Source: a virus
DNA length: 59,971 nt
Strand: one strand, 5' to 3'
IMG/VR virus record: IMGVR_UViG_3300025769_000114
Span: 1-59,971 of that record
Made by a program: the position numbers and the translations under genes. Below, in pieces: positions 17,145-26,943 of the stretch; within the stretch, counting starts at the first letter, position 1, and each line of letters starts with the position of its first letter. The notes beneath the pieces were generated by a model that searched no databases, was not told the origin of the DNA, and saw only the letters and a list, made by a program, of their open reading frames with translations.

Positions 17145-20100
17145 ATGGATGTAACTCTTCCAAATGGGCTTGTTGTATACGGCGTTCCTGAAGGAACAAG
17201 CAAAAAAGATCTTGCCGAAAAGCTTATAAGAAACAACATAGCAACCGCTGATGAGCTAGGCTTTGATCCGTTTGAGGATGAAAGGACTGCATCAGGCCAA
17301 GCTTTTGAGACTGCTAAAGGGATAGGCCGTGGCTTTGCCAATGCGTTCTTGTCTGCTGGTGAAGGTCTAGCTGAGCTTGCTGATGCTGGCACCAACGCGA
17401 TAGGCCTTGAGGAGTTAATAGATAGTGGCGATGAGAATGATCTAGTACGCGCTGCTAGGGAAGGCCGTGCCGCAGTTGATGAAGCGATGGGCGCTGATCT
17501 CGCGTACAGGGATCAGTGGCTCACTAAGTTTGGCGAAGGCGTGGGTTCGTTTGCCTCGTTCTTTACCCCTGCCGGAGCAATAAAGCTTGCAGGCATGGCA
17601 GGCAAGGGCATATCCGCAGCAAAAGCAGCAAAGGTTGCTGAGATTGGCGCTACCGGGGCTTTGGCCGTAGGCACAGGTGCTGGTGATCAAGCTCAAAGAA
17701 TACAAGCGGCCCGTGATTCAGGTCTAGAAGTGTCGGAAGACGAAGAAGACTTGTCTGTTTTGCTTGGTGGTGGCGTTGGTTTATCTGAGCTTATTGTTCC
17801 TCAAAGATTATTAAACAGGCTTAGAGGTCTTGAGGCTGGTAACAAACTGCCTTCAGGCATAAAAGAAAGACTTTCTTCTGCTCTTAGAACGGGCAGCGTG
17901 GAGGGTATACAGGAAGTTGCTGCAAGTATTGCTCAAGACGGTATTGAGCGAGGTGTATACAACGAAGCTTTGGAAATAAATGGCGGCAGCTTGATGGATG
18001 ATTTCACCATCGGCGGCGCTGTTGGTGCGGGTGCAGATCTTGTTATTAATGCTGTGGCTGGTAGACGCAACAAGGGAGCCTTCCAAGCCGCAGAAGAGGC
18101 TGAGGGCAAGCTTAGAGAGGATTTGCAAGACGCTCAGGACGCAAGGCAGCGTCTTCTCTCTGGTGACTTAGCTATACAAGAAAGAATAGACGCTGAAGCA
18201 GCACTTGACCGCCAAGCTGCAAATGAAGCTCGCAGGGCCGCTGGTGAGGCACCGATAGACCCATCCCAAATAGCGCCTCCTACAGGCAGGGCGCTTACAT
18301 CTAAGTTAAAGACCCCATCAAGGATTGTTTCTGTAACCGCGCCTAATGGCGAGTCATTTCAAGCAGAAGAAAAGACCAGAGTAAGGAACAAGGGAAAGCC
18401 CACAGAATCCGTCACGACTTACATAGAAGCTCCCGGCGGCGGTGAAGTAATAACCTCAGTCAATGGTGTACCGCAACAATCTGGATTCCAAATCACCACA
18501 GTTGCACAGCCTACTGAGGGCATACAGCGTCGATATCCCAAGCAACCAATGCTTGCATACGCACAATCAATTCGCCAAACAATGGGCGACAACTTCCCAT
18601 CAGCCGACAACACGTTCACTGTTAAGTTGCCAGAAGATTTTGGTGGTGTAGGCGCTAGTACCACACAGCTTGACGCTCAAGGCGTCCCTGTATTTACAGT
18701 GCAAGACAGCAACGGTCAGCAATACGGTGTGCCTTTACAGAACTCTGAAGATGCATTTGCTCTTGCTGGGTTCCTTAACGATGAAATGATCAATGACAAC
18801 GTGTTCTCTGGTGGAGACGCGGTGATCACATCATCACCAGAATCATACGACGCCGATCAAGAATCCTCGTTGCAGGCCTACAACTTTGCTGCAAACCATC
18901 CTGACTCAAATACATATAGTTCTGTTGCCGTAGACAGCGCAGCTGAGACAACGCAAGACCGTGGCTTTGATGAAACAGCCGACGTTAAGGTGTTAATGCA
19001 GGACAGGGTTGGCCCTACTAAGATGACAGCATCTCAGCGCATAAACGCTAAGCGTCTGCGTCAAGGGCTGCCAGTAACAAACACGTTTACTATTCAAGAA
19101 GTAAGAAGCGTCCTCAAAGAAGACCAGCTATACAATCTTAGCGATACACGGGTGAATGGCTTACCTGAGACTGAAACGTACAGGGCTGGCCTAAGTAAGA
19201 ACAACAACCCGATAGTGAAGAGCAGTGCTGGTGAGATTCTGCAAGGCAGGCCTCTGACCACCCTAGAAAAAGACGCTGCAATCAAAGCAAACCCGAAGAA
19301 GAAGCCGCCTAAGCTTGTTAAGTTCAAGACAGAAGCCGACGCTAGGGTCTATGCAAACCAACTCAACAATCGCACAGGCAAAGCCGCTGTTGAGAAGGGT
19401 GTCATGCGTAATGTTGACGCCAACTTCCAAGAGATGGAGCAGCTTCTCAAAGCTAAGAACATTACATCAAAAGTAGGCTCTCCTGAGATCAAGTATCTTG
19501 CAGGCAGAATACTAGGCAAGAAGACCATCAAGTCGGTAAACGATTTGTCATTGGCTGAGTCTAGGTTGTTGTATCAAAAGCTCAGATCGTTGCCACGTTT
19601 TGACAAGCCGACAAAGCTTCCTACCTTCAAGCTTCCCAAGTACACAGGCGCTCAGTTCCGCGCGGCATCAAAGACGCTGCAAGAAAACCCCAATGCAGGC
19701 GAGGTTGTTCTTGCTAATGCCACTGGTATCAACCCAACAACACAGCAAGGTGCTGCCGCTCTAAGCGATCTAAAGGCAGACCTAGCCAAGCAAGGTGTAC
19801 AGGCTGCTCCAGCCGTTGAAGCGGAGCCTGTTGTGGAGCAAGAAGCCGAGGTATTGGCGCTGCCTGCGCCAGCGGTAAATGTTGACCGATTACGCAAAGC
19901 TATTACTAAAACAATGAAAGGCTTTGGTCTGAAGGATGTGGGGCTAAGCCTTGATTACGCCCTAAGAACGGCGGTCAAAGACGCTAATGGGAACCTAGTC
20001 TACGGCATACGGCCCCGTCAAGGCGGTGATATAGACAGCATGGTTGTTGGTGGCGAGTCAGTAACTCTAGACCCCAGTCGTGAAAAAACTCAACTTGTGA

Positions 20101-23100
20101 GGTCTGATGAGATTGATCCAGAGGGCAGGGCTGAGGCGTATTACGACCCGACTATAAACACTATTTTCTTGTCAATAGACAAAGTCATGGCTGATCCCTC
20201 TATGACCGAGGCTCAAGTAGAGGCTGCGCTGCTTGAGATACTAGATCACGAAATGATTCACGCCATGCGTAAGCTTGATTTGTTCACGAACAAAGAGTGG
20301 AGCTTGCTTTCTAGGGCTGCTGCAAACAAAAAGATGCCAGACGGCAAGACGTTCCTGAAATGGGCACAAGACAATTACTCAGACTTATCGCCCGTTGATC
20401 AAGTAGAGGAGTCTGTTGCCGAGTTAGTAAGGGCTGCAAGAAAAGATCCCAAGTTGCTTCAGGGCAAGCCCCGATCCTTAGTTGAGCGTATAGCTAGATT
20501 CTTCAGGAACATGGTATCCAGCCTCAAGGGCGAGGAGTTCAACACGTTCAGCGAGGTCATAGGTGGCATAGAGTCTGGAGCGATTGGCGCTAGAGAGCGC
20601 GGCCAGATACGCACGCTTGCTCAGACACAGAAGAGAGCATCCAGAAGGTTAAAGACCCTGCAAGATAAAGGCGCTGTTGTCACCACAGGCGAGGACGCAG
20701 AGCGCCCCGTGCCCACAGCAACGGGGCAAACCATTGCTGACTTTGACGAAGCCCCAGCCTCTTCTAGGGTGCCAATAGAGGCTGAGATGGGTATCAACGT
20801 CAGAACTGATGGAGATACTAATTATGCCGAGTTGATTGTCAGCGGTCAGAAAAAATACGAGACACGCGACAAAGACTCGCTGCGCCCCTATGTGGGTAAG
20901 CGTATTGGCATAGTGGAGACAGGCTCTGGCCCTGCAAAACTTGTTGGTTACGCTACTGTGGGGGAGCCTATTGAGGTAGGCGAAGCAGAATTTGCCGATT
21001 CAAGAGATCAACATCTCGTGCCTGAAGGCAGCAAGTTTGATATCAAGCCGGGGCAGTCAAAGTTTCTTTACGAAATGATTGATCCTGAGCAGTTAGCACA
21101 ACCTATTGATGCGTCAGCGACTAAGGGCATCGTTGCTAGAAATATCTCACAACTTGGCGGTGAAGCCGCTCCTGCAACAGATCCTGATTTTGCAGAATCC
21201 CCCGTGTTTTCTAGGGAGGAGGGCTTAACAAACGAACAGGTCAGAGCTTACATTGATTCTTCTCCAATCACTCAGCAGTTTCTAGATCCAAAAGAAGTAG
21301 ATCAGCAATTCCGTGACGCTGTAGACCCAGCATCAAGATCTACCGTTGTAATGATGACTCCTAATGAGTTCTTAAACTTGGCGATGACGGGAACTGAGTT
21401 TTCTAAAACTGAGCGAGTTCAGGAGATGTTTGATGCTGGAGAAAGATTCCAGCCCAACTTTCTTCAGTTCAAGGCTAACAGGCGAGGCGCTGCGACCATT
21501 GCAGGCCATGAGGGAAGGCACAGGTCTAGGCTTTACAGGGATCAGGGATATGGCGATACGTTAATGCCTGTCACCCTAACGTCCATCGGTGGCGAAGCTG
21601 GCGAGTTACGGTTCGGTGAAAAAGATGCAAGACCAAGAGTTTTGTACAAAGAAGATGACAGGCGTTTAGTAGGCCTGACAAGCGAATCTAGAGTACGCGA
21701 CCCTGATGAAAAGCTCCGCGCCTTAGAACCATTTCAGTTGGAGTTTCCAAAAACAATACCTTTTGACCTTGAAGGATTTGCAGAGGACGGCACTCCTGTC
21801 TTCAAGACAAAGCCACTGCTTGCTGACAAAGATTATGATGGCCCAGTTTTTTCTAGAAGACCGCTAAGCCCTATGGGCGAGGCGGAACGCCTTGGTATGA
21901 CAAATACCGATCTGTTACCAACTAGTGAAGAGTTGGAGCAGATGAAGAACAACACCTACAAGCCTGAAAAGAAAAGGACACTTGCTGAAGCGGCACAGTT
22001 CCTACAGGACAGGTGGGAGGCTGCTACGGGTAGAACGGAGCCTTTTGAGTACACAGAAGAAAACATTGGCATCTTGTCTGACATGCTTGCCACAGAGGCA
22101 ATGGTTGCCCTAGAAAAAGACGGCAATGCTATTGGCTGGTATGACCGAAAGATTAAGGCCGCAAAAGAAGTGATGAAGGTTGTCGAGCCTAGAATAATGC
22201 AGTCGCCTGAGACGGAGGCCGTATTTGACTTTGTTCTGGCTGTTACATCAAACGGGCAGGCCGTGGTGGACAACTTTGAAATGGCTACGGACATGTTCCG
22301 TTTCTACATGGATAAAGGCAGGCTTCCAAAAAACAAAAAAGAATTTAACAAGGGTGGTGAGCGTAACAACGCAATGCTTGAGGCGTTCAACTTCCACAAC
22401 GCTTACGAAGCAAGCGGTCAGAACATGCGTGTTGCCGACTTCTTAGACGCTGACTTTACAGTTAACGAGCTAAGGGATATGGCTAAGGCGTTCAACAACG
22501 AGGTTGGATTTGAGGCCATTAAGGTTCCGGGCGCTGAGGGCGTTGATGTTCAAGTCAAAGGAAGCTACATCCTTGGGCCAAAGATAGGTCAGGGTTTTTA
22601 CCAGAACATTCGCGGTAACTATGATCCGCTTACTATGGATATTTGGTGGATGCGTATGTGGAACCGCGCTGTGGGACGCCCATTCGCTGCTCCACCAGAC
22701 TTAGCTAAGGCTCGCGGTGAATTGATCCCAATGATCGACAAGGTTGGCGGTCTTCCGAGGACAATTATAAAGGACGCCCTAGAGGGTTCTGACCAGCCCT
22801 ACAGCGAGATCGTTAAAGACCCGTACCTGTTTGATGAGTTCATACAGTCTGTAGAGCGCAGGTATCAGCGTTACTTCAAGGACTATAAGAAGGAGCATGG
22901 GGTTAACCATGTAAAGCCTGAGATATTCAAGAAGACAGGCACGTTTGTTAAGAACCTGAAAAAGCAACTACAAGCCACGCCTAAAAGCGGATCAGAGCGT
23001 CAATACATGCGCGAGGTTACGGCTGCTGCTAGAGAGCGCCTGTCTGAAGCTGGGTATGACATAACCACCGCCGACTTCCAAGCGTTGATGTGGTATCCTG

Positions 23101-26100
23101 AAAAGCAATTATTCAGAGCGTTAGGCGTTCAACCCGGACGGGGATCAGACAACGACTACTTAGACGCTGCTGAAATACTGGCCGAAAAAGAGGGAGTACC
23201 CCGTGGACAAGTTGAAAAAGCACTCAGGGACGCAGACAGACAGCGAGCCGTCGATAGTCGGTCAGGTGCCAGAGGGCAAGATGGATCTGTTCGTCAAGAT
23301 GATTCAGGATTCGATGCGGAAGAAAGCCCAGCGTTCAGCAGAAGGCCAGAAAACCTAGCTAAAGAAGTAATCGGTCAAAGTGAAGTTGACCGTGTAGTAG
23401 AGGATAACTTACAGGTAGCCGAAAACAGGCCAGTAAGCACAGTTCCTCGCTTCAACCCCGGCGCAGACCCATACGCTCAAGCTGTTGCAGCTAACCCCGA
23501 CAAAGGTCAGGAAGTTCCAGCGAGCGAAATGCCAGCCTTTTCTAGAGCAAACGCCCCAATAATTAATCCACTAGATCAAGCTGCTGTAGACAATGTGGTC
23601 GCAGAGCTACCTACAAACACGCCGGGGCAGACCTACTTAAACGTCTTGGATCAAGGCCCAATAGCACTCAGCCTGACTCGACTCAAACAAAAAGCAATCA
23701 ACAGGTACGCACAACTTGAAAATTATCAGGGCGCGCTTGGTAATTTATTAGCTGATTCCTCGTCAATAGCTGCCGCGCTCATGGCTGACAGATCAAACGC
23801 CATCACTGCTGCGGCATTGCAGTACGGTGTTCCGGTCTACACAGGCGGCATGACTAAGATTGTTGACTTTGAACACACCAACAGTCGAGGCGAAACCCAA
23901 AAGATTGGCGGTCTTATTGACCTCATGTCTATGCTGTACACAAAAGAGCATGGATCTTTGGAGCAGTTAGCTCAGGCTTACTCAATAGCTAAAAGGGCTG
24001 AGAGGCTAAAAGCGAAGGGTATTGATGTACCCGGAACCCCGGCAGACCACGCAGCAAACATAGCTACAGCCGAGTCATTCTTGGATGAGAACGGCAACTC
24101 AATTATTAAGGACTGGTACGACGCTTGGCAGGACTACAACGGTTACACCGTTCAGTTCTTGCAAGACACAGGTGTTGTTGACCCAGAGACTGCTGAGATG
24201 TGGCGGGATCAGTCTGACTACATACCGTTTTATCGCCAAGTAGAAGGCGCTGAAACGCCAAATGCGCCGAATATATTCGGAGGATTAACTGGCAGCGCAG
24301 ACCTAAAAGCCATCAAGGGCAGCAAGAAAGAGATCAACGTGCCCATGTTGGAAGCCATATCAATGAACCTTAATGCGGCCATAAGCATGGGCATGAAGAA
24401 TGTCGCCCAGCAACGCATTGTCAGGGACATGAGAAATCTTGGTCTTGCAAGAGAGGTTAAGCCGGGGCAAAGAACCACTGGCGAGGCTGTTGTTACGTTC
24501 AAGGTAGACGGCAACCGACGCAACTTCATCATTGATGACCCGTTAATATATGAGTCGTTAACTGTTGAACCCGCTGGTGGGTTTGAGCAGTTTATATCTA
24601 AGACTGCTGGAGTCCCTGCACGATTCCTTAGAGAGATGGTCACCCGCGAGCCGGGGTTTGTTATAGCCAACATGCTCAGAGACTCATTGTCTGCATTTGT
24701 AACTTCAGGATCTAAGTTTACGCCCGTCATTGACACTATTTTTGGCTACGCAGAAGGCATGGAAAAGCTTGAGCGGACTGGCGTTGTAGGCGGTTATGAC
24801 TACAAGAATGACCCAGAAAACATTGGCGAGTACGCAGGGAAGATCCTGCAAAAAAGAAACAAGAACGTAAAACAGAGAGATCCTATCTCTAAACTCTTCA
24901 TTGGTGCTTGGGATGTGATGGGCCAAGCGACCACAAGGTCTGACGCCGCAACGAGAAACGCGGTCTATAAAGATGTCCTCGCTCGCACTGGCAACGAAGC
25001 TGAGGCAAGCTTTCAAGCAATGGAGGTTCTTAACTTCGGGCGTCGAGGCAGCAACGTTGGAATGCGTATACTTACAGCCACAATCCCATTCCTAAACGCA
25101 AGGCTTCAAGGATTGGACGTTCTATACCGAGGCCTATCAGGGAAGAGCAGTGCAAACAGAGAGCTTTCTAGGGGTCAAGCAGCTAGGAGTGCGTTCGCAA
25201 GAGGCTCGCTGATAGCCGCCAGTACAGCTATTTACTACGCAATGTTTAGCGATGATGAGCAGTACAAAGAACAGACAGAAGAAGTAAAAGATAATTACTG
25301 GATTATACCTACAGCGTCTGGTGTACCAGTACGAGTGCCGATCCCGTTTGAAGTTGGGTTGTTGTTTAAGACTTTGCCAGAGCGCATCATAGACTCATAC
25401 AACGAAGGCACTACACCCAGAGAAGCCCAGCAATCTGTTCAGCGAGCCGTATTTGGAACACTTGGCATTCAGCCACCGCAAGCGATCACGCCACTCATAG
25501 AAGCTTACATGAACTACGACCTGTACACTGGCCGACCTGTTACTCCAGTGTTCATAGAGGGCAACTTAGATCCACAATTCCAAGAGCTTGCATCCACCAG
25601 TGAGATCGCCAAGAACATGTCGAAGGTCGTTGGTATTAGTCCGATAAAAATAGATCACCTAATGAACGGATACGGCGGAACAATAGGTATGTACTTCTTA
25701 GGCGGCCTTGATTACGTGCTAAGAGACAGCTATGTGCAAGGTGACAACAGGGCTGTTCTTGCGGGTAAAGATGTTTCTCAGTACCCAATTATCAGACGGT
25801 TCTTTGGCTCAGAGTTCGGCGGTGGTGCAAAAGAAGACTTCTACGAGATGTGGGACTACATTAAGCGCGTAGAGCAAACAACTAAAAAGCTTTATGAAGA
25901 CGGCAGGACTGATGAGCTTGAGAGTTATCTCGTTAATAACAGACAGTTCTTGGGGCTGAAGTCTCAATTGCAGCCTACTGCAACGGCGCTATCCGACCTG
26001 CGGAATCAAAGAAGGACGATATTAAAAGCGGATCTAACAGCGGCGCAAAAGCAAGAGGCCATAAAGCTGATAAACGAACAAGAGCGTTACTACTTACAGA

Positions 26101-26180
26101 TTGTTCCTCAGCTTGAAAGATACATTCAGCTACCCACCATCGCTGAAAAAGTCGCAGACAGGCTATCGTCGCTTCTGTAG
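17145..26180 (+). CDS. Giant polyvalent internal protein (3011 aa)
   Basis: One uninterrupted 9-kb gene. Visible parts: N-terminal LPNGLVVYGVPEGTSKKDLA; membrane-like Ala/Gly segments near 130-200; a zincin-type HEMIH at 1035-1039, followed by an Asp/Glu-rich helix; an ASCH-like domain at about 1215-1320; an HEGRHR motif at 1455-1460; a long helical domain at 1600-2050; and a C-terminal region (about 2400-3011) resembling phage LPD38 polyvalent-protein domains. Four [VA]FSR sites (ending at 1357, 1571, 2066 and 2134) separate modules. It is probably packaged and ejected into the host as a multi-effector. Activities are inferred from motifs. It converges with, and overlaps by 18 bases, the minus-strand gene at 26163. 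Confidence 0.72.
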   Translation: MDVTLPNGLVVYGVPEGTSKKDLAEKLIRNNIATADELGFDPFEDERTASGQAFETAKGIGRGFANAFLSAGEGLAELADAGTNAIGLEELIDSGDENDLVRAAREGRAAVDEAMGADLAYRDQWLTKFGEGVGSFASFFTPAGAIKLAGMAGKGISAAKAAKVAEIGATGALAVGTGAGDQAQRIQAARDSGLEVSEDEEDLSVLLGGGVGLSELIVPQRLLNRLRGLEAGNKLPSGIKERLSSALRTGSVEGIQEVAASIAQDGIERGVYNEALEINGGSLMDDFTIGGAVGAGADLVINAVAGRRNKGAFQAAEEAEGKLREDLQDAQDARQRLLSGDLAIQERIDAEAALDRQAANEARRAAGEAPIDPSQIAPPTGRALTSKLKTPSRIVSVTAPNGESFQAEEKTRVRNKGKPTESVTTYIEAPGGGEVITSVNGVPQQSGFQITTVAQPTEGIQRRYPKQPMLAYAQSIRQTMGDNFPSADNTFTVKLPEDFGGVGASTTQLDAQGVPVFTVQDSNGQQYGVPLQNSEDAFALAGFLNDEMINDNVFSGGDAVITSSPESYDADQESSLQAYNFAANHPDSNTYSSVAVDSAAETTQDRGFDETADVKVLMQDRVGPTKMTASQRINAKRLRQGLPVTNTFTIQEVRSVLKEDQLYNLSDTRVNGLPETETYRAGLSKNNNPIVKSSAGEILQGRPLTTLEKDAAIKANPKKKPPKLVKFKTEADARVYANQLNNRTGKAAVEKGVMRNVDANFQEMEQLLKAKNITSKVGSPEIKYLAGRILGKKTIKSVNDLSLAESRLLYQKLRSLPRFDKPTKLPTFKLPKYTGAQFRAASKTLQENPNAGEVVLANATGINPTTQQGAAALSDLKADLAKQGVQAAPAVEAEPVVEQEAEVLALPAPAVNVDRLRKAITKTMKGFGLKDVGLSLDYALRTAVKDANGNLVYGIRPRQGGDIDSMVVGGESVTLDPSREKTQLVRSDEIDPEGRAEAYYDPTINTIFLSIDKVMADPSMTEAQVEAALLEILDHEMIHAMRKLDLFTNKEWSLLSRAAANKKMPDGKTFLKWAQDNYSDLSPVDQVEESVAELVRAARKDPKLLQGKPRSLVERIARFFRNMVSSLKGEEFNTFSEVIGGIESGAIGARERGQIRTLAQTQKRASRRLKTLQDKGAVVTTGEDAERPVPTATGQTIADFDEAPASSRVPIEAEMGINVRTDGDTNYAELIVSGQKKYETRDKDSLRPYVGKRIGIVETGSGPAKLVGYATVGEPIEVGEAEFADSRDQHLVPEGSKFDIKPGQSKFLYEMIDPEQLAQPIDASATKGIVARNISQLGGEAAPATDPDFAESPVFSREEGLTNEQVRAYIDSSPITQQFLDPKEVDQQFRDAVDPASRSTVVMMTPNEFLNLAMTGTEFSKTERVQEMFDAGERFQPNFLQFKANRRGAATIAGHEGRHRSRLYRDQGYGDTLMPVTLTSIGGEAGELRFGEKDARPRVLYKEDDRRLVGLTSESRVRDPDEKLRALEPFQLEFPKTIPFDLEGFAEDGTPVFKTKPLLADKDYDGPVFSRRPLSPMGEAERLGMTNTDLLPTSEELEQMKNNTYKPEKKRTLAEAAQFLQDRWEAATGRTEPFEYTEENIGILSDMLATEAMVALEKDGNAIGWYDRKIKAAKEVMKVVEPRIMQSPETEAVFDFVLAVTSNGQAVVDNFEMATDMFRFYMDKGRLPKNKKEFNKGGERNNAMLEAFNFHNAYEASGQNMRVADFLDADFTVNELRDMAKAFNNEVGFEAIKVPGAEGVDVQVKGSYILGPKIGQGFYQNIRGNYDPLTMDIWWMRMWNRAVGRPFAAPPDLAKARGELIPMIDKVGGLPRTIIKDALEGSDQPYSEIVKDPYLFDEFIQSVERRYQRYFKDYKKEHGVNHVKPEIFKKTGTFVKNLKKQLQATPKSGSERQYMREVTAAARERLSEAGYDITTADFQALMWYPEKQLFRALGVQPGRGSDNDYLDAAEILAEKEGVPRGQVEKALRDADRQRAVDSRSGARGQDGSVRQDDSGFDAEESPAFSRRPENLAKEVIGQSEVDRVVEDNLQVAENRPVSTVPRFNPGADPYAQAVAANPDKGQEVPASEMPAFSRANAPIINPLDQAAVDNVVAELPTNTPGQTYLNVLDQGPIALSLTRLKQKAINRYAQLENYQGALGNLLADSSSIAAALMADRSNAITAAALQYGVPVYTGGMTKIVDFEHTNSRGETQKIGGLIDLMSMLYTKEHGSLEQLAQAYSIAKRAERLKAKGIDVPGTPADHAANIATAESFLDENGNSIIKDWYDAWQDYNGYTVQFLQDTGVVDPETAEMWRDQSDYIPFYRQVEGAETPNAPNIFGGLTGSADLKAIKGSKKEINVPMLEAISMNLNAAISMGMKNVAQQRIVRDMRNLGLAREVKPGQRTTGEAVVTFKVDGNRRNFIIDDPLIYESLTVEPAGGFEQFISKTAGVPARFLREMVTREPGFVIANMLRDSLSAFVTSGSKFTPVIDTIFGYAEGMEKLERTGVVGGYDYKNDPENIGEYAGKILQKRNKNVKQRDPISKLFIGAWDVMGQATTRSDAATRNAVYKDVLARTGNEAEASFQAMEVLNFGRRGSNVGMRILTATIPFLNARLQGLDVLYRGLSGKSSANRELSRGQAARSAFARGSLIAASTAIYYAMFSDDEQYKEQTEEVKDNYWIIPTASGVPVRVPIPFEVGLLFKTLPERIIDSYNEGTTPREAQQSVQRAVFGTLGIQPPQAITPLIEAYMNYDLYTGRPVTPVFIEGNLDPQFQELASTSEIAKNMSKVVGISPIKIDHLMNGYGGTIGMYFLGGLDYVLRDSYVQGDNRAVLAGKDVSQYPIIRRFFGSEFGGGAKEDFYEMWDYIKRVEQTTKKLYEDGRTDELESYLVNNRQFLGLKSQLQPTATALSDLRNQRRTILKADLTAAQKQEAIKLINEQERYYLQIVPQLERYIQLPTIAEKVADRLSSLL

Positions 26181-26351
26181 CTTGTTCAGCTTGTCTGTTT
26201 TGGTGTGCAGCTTCTGACCTGCTCGGACATTTGCTCGCACAGTGAAGGTTTTGCTAAGACTATTATTTTCATCTGTGATCTTTCCAAACGGCACCTTTTC
26301 AATCTTGCCGCCACGGGCTAGGAATTCTTCTACGGTTTCTTTATCGTCCAT
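26163..26351 (-). CDS. Hypothetical protein (62 aa)
   Basis: Last gene of the recombination operon. EEFLARGGKIEKVPFG is a recurrent N-terminal pattern in very small phage proteins, and the C-terminus is basic. Its 3' end overlaps the giant plus-strand gene tail to tail by 18 bases, and no terminator is visible between them. Function unknown. Confidence 0.55.
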   Translation of the reverse strand: MDDKETVEEFLARGGKIEKVPFGKITDENNSLSKTFTVRANVRAGQKLHTKTDKLNKLQKRR

Positions 26352-26621
26352 CTAAACCCCCAAGTACTTGTACCACTTGCCTTCACCCTCAACATCAATC
26401 AGGCAGTAACGCTGACGCACGTTATAGATAGTCTGCACTGGCACCCCGACCTCACCAGCTATGTGCCTTGGCTGAACGCCGTTTTTTTGCAACAGAAGTA
26501 TCCGCATGATCTGGGACTCCTTTACTGGTGGACGCCTGTCTTCGGGTAAATTGTTCTTTTTAGGCTTAGGCTTCTTCATGTAAGCCTCTTGCGATCTTAT
26601 TGCTTGTACGAATTTATTCAT
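26352..26621 (-). CDS. Helix-turn-helix DNA-binding protein (89 aa)
   Basis: The start MNKFVQ was chosen because GAGG lies 5 bases before it; a longer in-frame reading to 26675 would run into the structured RNA. Residues about 40-75 (ESQIMRILLLQKNGVQPRHI then AGEVGVPVQTIYNVRQRY) form a clear HTH of the resolvase/homeodomain-like type, with a basic segment before it. It is a candidate for the regulator of the TAGG-N6-CCTA operators, but this is inference. Its leader carries the tandem pseudoknots. Confidence 0.7.
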   Translation of the reverse strand: MNKFVQAIRSQEAYMKKPKPKKNNLPEDRRPPVKESQIMRILLLQKNGVQPRHIAGEVGVPVQTIYNVRQRYCLIDVEGEGKWYKYLGV

Positions 26622-26636
26622 TGTTACCTCGTTAAA

Positions 26637-26671
26637 GTCCCGCCTTCGATCACCCTGACGGGGAAGGGTTA
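26637..26671 (-). promoter_or_regulatory. Pseudoknot RNA motif, copy 1 (next to HTH gene start)
   Basis: On the minus strand, a 4-bp stem ACCC/GGGU (26666-26669 with 26652-26655) encloses a loop whose CCCGUC can pair with downstream GGCGGG (26639-26644), forming an H-type pseudoknot. The invariant linker ends in CGAAGG. It ends about 16 bases before the start codon of the HTH gene, so folding could mask or expose its ribosome site. The pairing is seen in sequence; function is inference. Confidence 0.5.
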
Positions 26672-26943
26672 CCAAGCAGCCTTACTTGAAGGAATTACAC
26701 AAGCGTAGCTGCCGATCTTATTAGCCCCGCCTTCGGCTCCACCGGACGGGAACGGTGATGGAGGGTGTGATGAATACCCTGAGCCAATTCAAATTCAGTT
26801 GTGGCAGATGACCCGATTGGTGGTGACTCGGCTAGTCAACCGCCGCTGCGATCCACACTTCATCGGGCCTCTTTGTATTGCGGGAGATCAAAATCCCATG
26901 TTGGAGAGACTGATGCTGCCACTCACCTGCCCTTTTCTCGCAG
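26672..26943. other. Non-coding gap in recombination operon
   Basis: The gap between the PD-(D/E)XK gene stop and the HTH gene holds the two pseudoknot motifs and, between them, a GCAGC/GCUGC stem with an inner CCUU/AAGG hairpin. A 64-codon minus-strand frame (26832-27026) overlaps the neighbouring gene and lacks a convincing start. No tRNA cloverleaf was found. Confidence 0.45.
26720..26757 (-). promoter_or_regulatory. Pseudoknot RNA motif, copy 2
   Basis: Same layout as the copy near 26650. Stem CACCG/CGGUG (26753-26757 with 26740-26744) differs in sequence but still pairs, while the loop (UUCCCGUC) and the downstream partner (CGAAGGCGGG) are conserved. Compensatory change in the stem with a constant loop supports a real RNA fold. 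The two copies are about 86 bases apart. Confidence 0.5.

Noticed and set aside
26640-26760. tRNA gene suggested by TTCGATC and paired GC-rich segments
   Set aside because: No acceptor stem or anticodon arm can be formed; the two pseudoknot copies explain the conserved bases better.
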